Shown here: piece by piece, positions 56,491 to 64,000 of the stretch
Layout: every line of letters begins with the position of its first letter
Position numbering within the stretch: position 1 is the first letter of the stretch
From: Coptis chinensis
Lineage: Eukaryota; Streptophyta; Magnoliopsida; Ranunculales; Ranunculaceae
Reading direction: 5' to 3'
Length of the DNA: 64,000 nt
Assembly (NCBI GenBank): GCA_015680905.1
Contig: CM027381.1
Coordinates: 53,324,501-53,388,500, forward strand
The notes under the pieces: generated by a model
The model's database searches: none
What the model was told of the DNA's origin: nothing
Seen by the model: only the letters and a program-made list of their open reading frames with translations
Made by a program: the position numbers and the translations under genes

Positions 56491-56894
56491 TATATTGTAT
56501 CAGCCTATTTCATGACCCGTGAGGTCACATGTCTGAAGACCAAAGGTAGGACAAGGGAAGAGAAACAGGATGCACGATAGCGAGTCCACAGAACCTAAAG
56601 TGAAGTGGGCCTCAGATGGGCAAAAGAGGGAGGGTGTGTTGGTGACCAGGTGAGGGGCAGAGAAGAGAGAAAAAGAGGAGAAGCATTGTAGAGAAAAAGG
56701 GAAACCTAAAAGGACAGGTGGAGAGGCAGCGACCAGAGGATGGAAAATGAGATCAACCAAGGGAGAAAGAAAGAGAAGTGATATAAAGAAAAAGAGATAG
56801 GAGAATAAAATGGGAGGAAAAAACATTGAGAGAGGCTGTAATATTTGGTTAAGAAACAAGGGAGTTCTTAGGGTGTACTTTTGGTTAACACATT

Positions 56895-56912
56895 TGGCAC
56901 CATCTGTGGGGA
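56895..56912 (+). promoter_or_regulatory. Element D primer-binding site
   Basis: TTTGGCACCATCTGTGGGGA follows the LTR end, the usual wording at this place in Tat-lineage elements. Confidence 0.6.
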
Positions 56913-56955
56913 CGAGTTGGCCCACGATCTAGCGGTAAAAAGAGAAAGTCATAAT

Positions 56956-57743
56956 ATGGCTATAGTAACTAAAAGAGGAAAAGGGAGACCCAAAAAGGTG
57001 AGGGCTGGGGCATTGAGTAAGAAACTATTAGTATTGAGATGGAAGAAATGGAAGAAGAGGTGCAAAATACGGCAGCGGAAGCAACCAGACTTCTACAAGA
57101 AGAGGTAGTAAGGTTGAGAGATGAGAATGATGAACTGAGAAGAGAAAGAGAAACCACACAGGGGGAAGCGGAGACATGAGAACCAAAAAATAGCAAAGTA
57201 GAGGGCCAGTACGAGGAAGCTCTTCATAGACCAGGAGCGAACCTATGGGGAGGCATCACACTGGAGGTAGTCCGAGCAATGATTGAAAAGGATAGAGAAG
57301 TAAACCTCGCGGTGGAAAGGGAGAACCAAGGTGCGGCAAAAATGGTGGAGGCAAGTCTTAATCAGAACCTGCTAGCTCATTCTATCTGGAACTCAGAGGT
57401 ACCGAAGAGGTTCACACAACAAAGGTTCGAGAGATACGACGGGAAGGGTGATCCTGGGAAACACTTACACCACTTCAGGCAACAGATGTCACTGTGGCAA
57501 GAAAGCAACTATGATGGGCTCTGTTGTATGATGTTTCCCGCCAGCCTGAAAGGGGGAGCTTCGGACTGGTATTATTGATTGGCATCGCGGAGTATACGTA
57601 GGTTCGAGGAGTTGGAGCAGGCATTCGTGGACCACTTCATTCATCAGAAAAGGAGGGTGGTCGACATTGCGAATCTCTTTAATATCAAGAAAAGATCCAA
57701 CGAGACACTTAGGAATTTTTTGTGTAGATTCAAGGAACATACT
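56956..57743 (+). pseudogene. Element D gag, interrupted
   Basis: MAIVTKRGKGRPKKVRAG starts a basic N-terminus. After a frame change EEVVRLRDENDELRRERETT is a coiled coil like that of element E. Then IWNSEVPKRFTQQRFERYDG, DPGKHLHHFRQQMSLWQ and LKGGASDWYY (57279-57576), a stop, and EELEQAFVDHFIHQKRR to LRNFLCRFKEHT. This is the retrotransposon gag core. The frame ends at the insertion of element C. Confidence 0.82.
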
Positions 57744-58964
57744 TGATAAGAGCCCAAAACTGTAGTTTTAACCCCTTAACAATCGTACTTTTAGACCAAT
57801 TATGTGAATAATAAGTAAGAGTTAATACTGATTACGTGTTTTTATGCATTTCAGGCTTCAAAGTCCATTATGTGCAGAAATGTGCCACTTTAGCGAGATA
57901 AAGGAGCAAAGGTCAGTTGCTAAGGAGTTCTGTGATTAAAGGCCAATTTTCAAGAAGACAAAGCCTCTGTAAAGCCCGGTCAAAAGATGAAAAGTCAAAG
58001 TCCACGCGGGCAGAAATAGTGCACAAAGTCAACAGAACTTCCGAAGACCATATCTTTGGACTCAGACCTCGAAATTGGGCCTACCTTATGTCAAAACGAC
58101 TGGCTCGGAAAGAGCTTTCCAATGGTCTAAGCTTTGGCCAAATCAGAGTAGCAAAAGTGGATGAAAAGTCCGTCAAAGCCAACTGCAGCTGAAAAGGCCT
58201 TTTTGGACTGAATGAATTGGGTTTTGGGCCTGATTCTCTGGCCCAAAACATGGCTCCAAGCCCATGCATGATTTTTGGATCTGAACATATAAAAACCAAA
58301 GCTTAGCTCTTTATTAATGGCAGATAGTTAGGTTAGAAAGTAAGTTAGGTTAGGAAGCTAATGTTAATGTAGTTTAGGGTTAGAAAAAGATAGTTAGATC
58401 TAGATTAGTTAATTGCTTAGTTTTCATTCCATTAATTAGTTTCATTCTTTGTTTTAGATTAGTTATTTAAATCATTGAATATCATTCATTAGATAAATAA
58501 AATAGTTGTTATTCATTCAATCATATCTTGTTTTTATTGTTCTATTAGATAAATAAAGTTAATTAGTTCTCCATAATCTAGTTTCATTTTCATTTATTTA
58601 TTAGCTTAAATCCTTATATTTACTTATTTGTCATTATTAGTTTAATTCAATTATTGCATGAGTAGTTTCAAATTGAGTTTAAACAAATAAAGTTCAAATC
58701 TTTATATTATGTCTTGTTTAGATTCAATTGTTGGGAATGGTAGAATAGAAATTTCACATCAAATCATTACTCTCACCATTGTTCCTTTTGGGTTTGATTA
58801 GTTGAATTTGTTTAAGTCTTGAGATTTAAGAGTGGAACGAATCCTGACTCTCTTATATTACTTCGTTATTGAGAGTAGGAATATTGATATAAACACGTAT
58901 TTACGTAAATTGATTATTTGTGTTTACGCATAGATAGTTAGAATACGTAAAATAACTTTTATCA
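57744..58964 (+). repeat. Element C 5' LTR (1,221 bp)
   Basis: Starts TGATAAGAGCCCAAAACTG, as the element B LTR does in its own orientation, and ends CTTTTATCA. A PBS follows after two bases. TATAAAAA at 58288-58295 is the likely TATA box. Confidence 0.88.
58288..58295 (+). promoter_or_regulatory. TATA box of element C LTR
   Basis: TATAAAAA in ACATATAAAAACC, in the same context as in the element B LTR. Confidence 0.55.
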
Positions 58965-58966
58965 AA

Positions 58967-58982
58967 TGGCGCCGCTGCCATC
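58967..58982 (+). promoter_or_regulatory. Element C primer-binding site
   Basis: TGGCGCCGCTGCCATC, identical to that of element B; pairs with the 3' end of tRNA-Asp with one mismatch in the first 13 bases. Confidence 0.77.
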
Positions 58983-60269
58983 TTAATCTCGTTCTAGACA
59001 AGAATTTAATTGCTTGAATCCAAGGGGAAATCCCCCATTCTCTACCCACCCACCCTTTTAATTTTTCATTCTTATTTCTTGAATTTTCGGAACTGTTCAT
59101 TGTTTTAGGCATAAGGGCTGCGGATTCACAGAGAAAAACACTGCGGTCAAGGTATTTCTAAATTTTCGAAAATTCTGAAAATTTTCAGGCATAATATTTA
59201 ATGTGTTGTTGATTTACTGGAATATTTTCAGATTTTTCAAAATTGGTTTACCTTGTGAAACAAATACTATCTTTACAGTGCTACATTTCAGTTTTCACAC
59301 CGTATGTTCTTGAAAAACAGACAAGTAAGGTTACTTAGGGAGTTCTTAAAATTCAATAATTTTTATAGGAGTATCCATCCTAAGTCAGGAGTTTGTAGTA
59401 AAAATTTGACGAGTTTTTGATTTGTTTTTACCACCTAAATAGTAGAGTGTTTCCAGTGTGTTTCTGCAGTGTTGCAAACACTTAATATCTGGAACACCAG
59501 CCGATAAGGAGAGGTTGTAGAACTCCAATTGCTCTAAAAGTTTTACAAGAACAATTAGGATCTGTTAGGAGTCTCCAGTAAAAAGTTGGCAATTTTTAAC
59601 TTTGTTTTGATGGGTTAACCATTCGTTTGTTTGTATTGTGTCCAAAAACTGTTTTGCAAACTTTGCAGGGCAGTAGAAGGACTTTCATAGCTCCGATTGA
59701 TGTGAAATTTTACAGGCTACTTGATAGATTTCTTAGAAAATTACTGTAAAAATTTCAAATTTTTTGGAGTAAGATAAAATGCCTAAAACTCGAAAACCCC
59801 TGAAGCGCGACCTGCCCAAACCGAGCGCGACCGCGCCCAAAACACTGGACATCTGAAATTCCTGAGGCGCGACCCGCGCTAAAACACTGGACATTCAAAA
59901 ACCTTGAGCGGGACCCATGCCCAAACCGAGCGCGACCCATGCTCAAACACTGGACATTCGAATTTCCACTGAGCGCACCTGCGCCCAAGTGAAGCGCACC
60001 ACGCCCTGAGCTGATTTTTGCCGGATTTCCACATTTTTGTTTCGAACTTCGATTTTTCAAGTTTTTCAGTGTTCTAACTTGTTATATACACTGAACACGC
60101 GTAAACAAGACGCTATTCATAAGCGAAGCAAGGACGCAATCAGGTATTCCTTCTTCCACTCCTCGCCTCTTCTGTCAGAGGAGTTTTAATTCTAGTATAA
60201 TCAGGCTTGTTTTTCGTAGAAATAAATAAAACACGCCTATCTAGAATTTCACACACTACACTTGCATCA
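58983..60269 (+). other. Element C 5' leader
   Basis: Untranslated leader of about 1.3 kb between PBS and gag ATG. No ORF of note. The GC-rich array at 59795-60010 is its only organised feature. Confidence 0.55.
59795..60010 (+). repeat. GC-rich tandem array in the leader of element C
   Basis: Repeated words AGCGCGACC, CGCGCCCAAA and CAAACACTGGACAT, with about four irregular units of 45-60 bp. The core CAAACACTGGA is shared with the second array at 63150-63500. Confidence 0.8.
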
Positions 60270-61253
60270 ATGGCTAAAGAACAAAAGACTCCTCTCTCTG
60301 ATTTTTATAAAGCTCTAAACGATGGCCCTAACTCGTGCATCGTTCTTGCAGACCTAGTGGGGGATTTTCGAATCCCCCCTAATATATTTAACTTGTTACC
60401 GGTTTTTCATGGTTTAGACCACGAGAAGCCTTACCAAAGATTTATCGTGGGATAGACCAAGTTCTCACTACATTCCATCATCCTAGCGTAAGTCCAGATC
60501 AAGTTAAACTTAGGGTGTTTCATTTCACCCTAGCCAACAAGGCGGCGTCTTGGTTAACTGCCCAAATGCCAAACTCTGTGGACTCATGGGCTCAACTTGT
60601 TCAATTGTTCATGGAACAATTTTACCCACCACTAAAGATAGATGAAATGCTTCACAAGATTCATTTCTTCAGCAAGAATCCTCATGAATCCTTTTCAGAG
60701 GCCTGGAATCGTTTCACTGATCTTCTTATTGAATGCCCGCATCATAATCTTGCGAAAGACACGCTTGTTCGTGCTTTCTTCAAGGGGCTTTCACATTATC
60801 ATAAGGAGGTTCTAGATATCATGACTGGGGGTAGTTTTCTTAGTAAAGGAGCCTTGGAGGCTTATAAATTCTTAGAAGATCAATCTAAGAAGAACAACAA
60901 TTGGGGAGGTAACGATTCCTCCCTCCCTCTCCTTCTTCTCTTGAGGTTAAACATGATCCCGAAGCTTAAAACTCTTATCGATGCCCTCACTAAAAGGTAG
61001 ATGCCATCTCGTTCAACAACAACCTACTCGATCCACGAACATTAACTCTACTCGTTGTAATGTCTGCGTAAGTAGTCTTGAGCATTCCGATTTCTATTGT
61101 CCTTTTGTCTATGCACAAACACCACCACAACCATCACACTTCAACCAGTTAACTCAACATCAAGGACAAGGGAACTTAGGTGACCCGAATAGAGGTTTAG
61201 TACCCATAACCCGTAACTATCAACATCAAGACATGAACGCCAACAAGCTTTAA
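60270..61253 (+). pseudogene. Element C gag
   Basis: MAKEQKTPLSDFYKAL begins at 60270, and FHGLDHEKPYQ ends the first frame at a frameshift near 60440. The core follows (60515-61000): LRVFHFTLANKAASWLTAQM, LFMEQFYPPLKIDEML and CPHHNLAKDTLVRAFFKGL. A second break lies near 60990. CNVCVSSLEHSDFYC (about 61050-61110) is a partial zinc-knuckle-like motif with Gln/Asn-rich sequence after it. This is the capsid/nucleocapsid part of an Athila-type gag. It is much better preserved than in element B. Confidence 0.82.
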
Positions 61254-61284
61254 TTCCAATACAACCATTTACGATAAAGTAGTA

Positions 61285-62184
61285 GTGACCTTGTTGGAGA
61301 AACAAAATCAAATTATGCAACAAAACTCCAACTTGATGAAAGATCGGCATGATCAAAACTCTAATATAATGAAACAAACGATGCAAATGATGCGTCTTTG
61401 TGCCAAAAGGTTATTGACATGCCTTCTAACCAAAATAATAACCAAACCGGGCGTTTTCCAAGTCAAGCGATGCCTAATCCTAAGTTAACAAACACCGCCG
61501 AAAATAAAAAGTATTCAGTGTAATGGTAATATAAACCAAGGGGACCTACAGGCAGTCACTACCCTTTGTTCAGGGAGAGTAGTTGATAACCAAGTGACTA
61601 TGCCTAAAGATCACCCGCAAACTATAAATGATACCATACCAAATATTGTCATAGAAATTGAAGACCCTACACCTATAGAGGTTCCAATATGGAAACCTAG
61701 TTGGAAAGTGATAAAAGATAAAGCAACGGTTAGCAAATATGTTCCCCCTCATATTAGGTATAGGGATAAAACACCGCATGAACAACTAGATTTTCCTGTA
61801 GAAGGTGAAGTTAAGTCTATTGAGAGTTTTGTATATCACATTAGTGCTTCCGACGATGTCGTCCCTACACTAGTACATATCCCTCTTATGGAAGAAGACA
61901 AAGATCACAATTTTGACTCTTTGAACATAATTGAACTAAAGAAAGAATTTTCAACCCTGCCTTCTGACCATAGAAGAGATGGACTAAACCTCACAATAGA
62001 CGAGATAGATGAATTCCTCAAAGATGGAGATGAATACCATAATTATATGGATGCGAACAACCTAGATGAGGAATTCGACGAGTTTCTAAGAGCCTGTGAT
62101 GATCCACCTTCTCAAGCACTACCTAGAGCACCACCCTACCACCATCCACCTGAGTTAATCCCTCATAAAATCCAATCATTCTAA
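61285..62184 (+). pseudogene. Element C gag C-terminal extension, acidic
   Basis: The frame 61285-61488 (LLEKQNQIMQQNSNLMKDRH) is Gln/Asn/Met-rich. After a frame change comes a long open stretch to 62184: IEIEDPTPIEVPIWKPSW, VSKYVPPHIRYRDKTPHEQL, then an acidic part (EIDEFLKDGDEYHNYMDANN, DEEFDEFLRAC). In element B and in Athila elements generally protease follows gag here; this stretch has no protease motif. I do not recognise the acidic segment. It could be a product of the deletion or an acquired tail. Confidence 0.55.
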
Positions 62185-63149
62185 CACTTATCCACATTCC
62201 AAGTATTTTCCAAAACCATTCATTAACTCATGATCATTCACTTGGACACCTTCTTATTCAACTAAGTTAAGGCCAGAGAAAGTTTTGGAGATTGATTCTG
62301 TTTGGTGGTGCATTCCATGTTAACTATTTATGGAAAGATCCACAATTGTTTAGATTATTGATATATGGGAAACTGCATGTAAATACATATATATCACTTT
62401 AAGTCTAGGGAATCTGACTTTAAAAGACCTACGTTTTAAAACAAATTTTTACAAACCTATTTTCAAAAATTTGTTTGGGGGTGGGGTGTTTGGTTTTTCC
62501 ATGCTTGATCACTAAACTTCCTATTCTTATCCCCACCTCGCTCCCTTTAAGAGTAGCTAGATTTCTCCTTGTTTGTTGTTTTGATGTTGTTTTTTATTAT
62601 TTTTAGTAGATAGGATGTTACGTTGTTAAATTCCGTAGTTCACTTTGAATTTGGTAGTTAAATGTTGTTTGAATTTCAATTTTAATATAATGTTGTTCTT
62701 TTCAAATTGTGCATGGATTTTATTATTAATCCCACCTTCCCGAATTGTTTGGGGGTGGTATTATTTATTCTATCATGATTTGTAGAAGATCCTCCATTTT
62801 AGAGTTTGTTTTGGAGTGAAGGTTGAGAATATTGTCGTAATTGGCATACCTATGATTAGATATGGTGGTAGGATAAAATCTAAGAGAGTTTAGAAGTTAC
62901 TATTCTAAATCCAGTATAAAAGATACCAGGGTTGTTATAAAATCAAAAATATGGTTTGTTTCCGTTTTCGGGTTTGGAAATTTTCTATTTCCAGAAATTG
63001 CCTTAAATAATTTGGAAACTTTCCGATTCGTTTTGGAAGCTCAGAACCTATTTAAACTTCCTTCATTCTACACTCACAACCCACACTACACCCCACCATC
63101 ATCTCTCACCTTTCACTCCAAGCTTTCCCTTCTTTTTCCTCTTAAACTT
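62185..63149 (+). other. Element C region between gag and third ORF
   Basis: Non-coding. 62400-62520 and 62880-63130 match 34820-34640 and 32720-32440 of element B. TTTGGGGGTGG words occur at 62470 and 62748 and look like polypurine tracts, perhaps copies of the 3' tract. Confidence 0.55.
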
Positions 63150-63500
63150 CTGCTTCAGCACTTACGAGCGCACCTGTGCCTCAGTAGAGCGCACCTGCAC
63201 CCTAGACAATTTCAGAAAGTTTACTCAGAGCGCGACCCACCCCCAACTTGAGCGCGACTAGCGCTCAAACACTGGAATTCCAAAATCATCGAGCGCGCAC
63301 TTTTCAAGGCTTCAGTGTAGCGACTTCGGCGCTCAAACACCGGAATTCAAAATCAACAGAGCGCTCTCGCCAGGTGAGCGACTTCGGCCAAACACTGGAA
63401 TTCCAAAATCATCAAAGCGCACTCGCGCCCAAGGTGAGCACGACTCGCGCTCAAACACTGGAATTCCAAAATCATCAGAGCGCACTCACGCCCTGACTTC
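63150..63500 (+). repeat. GC-rich tandem array before the third ORF of element C
   Basis: A unit of about 60 bp made of AGCGC(G)ACTCGCGCYC, AAACACTGGAATTCCAAA and ATCATCAGAGCGCACTC, with about four to five copies, the best ones at 63250-63490. The core CAAACACTGGA is shared with the leader array. Confidence 0.88.
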
Positions 63501-63576
63501 CGTGGACCAGAAAAATTCCAGTTTTCTGCGCGTTGTTGCCGTGTCATTCGCAGCTATTCCAGAGCATAATTTTGAG

Positions 63577-64000
63577 ATGACATCTCCTACATTGATACCG
63601 GAATAATCTTTCAAAGATTTGTTCTAAAGCACTACTATGGTGCTTGGTTTCGCGAGGTGATCACATACGTAGGCTGGGAACCGCTTATGGTAAGACCTGA
63701 TGCACTTTATTCTCCAACACTAGCATCTTATTTTTACGATAACTGCATTTTCTTTGAGAGACCAGATGGAGAACAAGTGTTCTACATCAACATTGATGAT
63801 GAACCAATGGAAACTACCAGGTTCTTGCTAGCATTTGTTCTTGGACTTGCTATGCCCGCTGAAATACAATACCCATGGTGCTATTGGGTAGATAATATGT
63901 ATGTCTACACCTATGAGTTTTGCATGAGAGTCATGGGCGGGGCATTTTCCAGTATCAAGGACCAAGGGGACTATAACGTCGCCTTTGGTAGCCTGTCCAT
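63577..64000 (+). pseudogene. Element C third ORF (Athila-type env-position protein), 5' part
   Basis: MTSPTLIPE starts at 63577 and meets a stop. One base over, a frame is open from 63574 to the window end: YYGAWFREVITYVGWEPLM, LYSPTLASYFYDNCIFFERP, INIDDEPMETTRFLLAFVLG, WCYWVDNMYVYTYEFCMRVM. The same blocks are found in element B at 32107-31697. It resembles the Athila ORF-1 type plant transposon protein. No signal peptide or membrane segment is visible in the part present; its role is unknown. A single frameshift near 63600 is the only break seen. Confidence 0.6.

Larger units (their letters stand above)
56491..57743 (+). mobile_element. Element D: 5' fragment of a Tat-like retrotransposon, interrupted by element C
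   Basis: A PBS-like site follows ...GGTTAACA (LTR end about 56890), and a gag related to that of element E is read on the plus strand. The left boundary of the LTR is uncertain: about 400 bp are assumed from the sizes in A and E. The element stops at 57743 where element C inserted; the rest of D should lie beyond the window, after C. Confidence 0.7.
57744..64000 (+). mobile_element. Element C: Athila-like element without recognisable pol, plus strand, runs off the window
   Basis: 5' LTR 57744-58964 (TGATAAG...TTATCA), PBS, long leader, gag (60270-62184), non-coding region and the beginning of the third ORF. Compared with element B, protease, RT, RNase H and integrase are missing between about 62184 and 62400. 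It is inserted in gag of element D; the 5 bp before it, ATACT, are the expected duplication, whose partner lies outside the window. Confidence 0.85.

Noticed and set aside
1..64000. tRNA, rRNA or other structural RNA genes
   Set aside because: No A-box/B-box pair or rRNA core was recognised by eye; a covariance search would be needed to exclude small RNAs.

Overview
This window looks like intergenic DNA of a flowering plant. It is packed with nested LTR retrotransposons and one large CACTA DNA transposon, and I see no intact host gene. The evidence for a plant is: Ty3/gypsy elements of two plant lineages (Tat-like with a second RNase H, and Athila-like with 1.2-1.5 kb LTRs and a third ORF), a CACTA element with 3-bp target duplications, and captured plant-type CCT3 and FANCD2 gene pieces with introns. 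The species cannot be named from this sequence.

Layout. 1-6157 is AT-rich spacer with a 24-bp foldback (166-230), a 55-bp minisatellite of about 40 copies (1161-3345) and an ATATCGG array (5375-5773). 6158-26201 is element A, a Tat-like retrotransposon on the minus strand: 3' LTR at 6158-6689, pol at 20288-24578, gag at 24830-25921, and a 5' LTR cut down to 195 bp at 26007-26201. Its 3' half carries two partial copies of an extra ORF on the opposite strand. The first copy is split by a 7.8-kb CACTA element (8830-16636, TSD GGG). No transposase was recognised in the CACTA; it holds broken pieces of CCT3 (chaperonin gamma subunit) on both sides of a broken C-terminal half of FANCD2 (DNA crosslink repair). 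A 138-bp tandem repeat (19480-20140) separates the extra ORF from the end of pol.

26202-27885 is unrecognised spacer. 27886-42856 is element B, an Athila-like retrotransposon on the minus strand with decayed gag, protease, RT, integrase and two divergent copies of a third (env-position) ORF; its 5' LTR is also clipped. 42857-44295 is unrecognised. 44437-54030 is element E, a 9.6-kb Tat-like element on the minus strand with both LTRs, TSD GTTTA and an opposite-strand extra gene that has a TATA box and a GT-AG intron. E sits inside a small CACTA-like remnant. 54307-56490 is AT-rich spacer.

About 56890-57743 is the 5' end of element D, a plus-strand relative of E. It is interrupted by element C (57744 to the window end), an Athila-like plus-strand element with a gag that ends in an unusual acidic tail, no recognisable pol, and the start of the third ORF running off the window. 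All coding regions carry frameshifts or stops, so they are annotated as pseudogenes or decayed element genes. The most notable object is the CACTA element with its two captured host genes arranged CCT3-FANCD2-CCT3.
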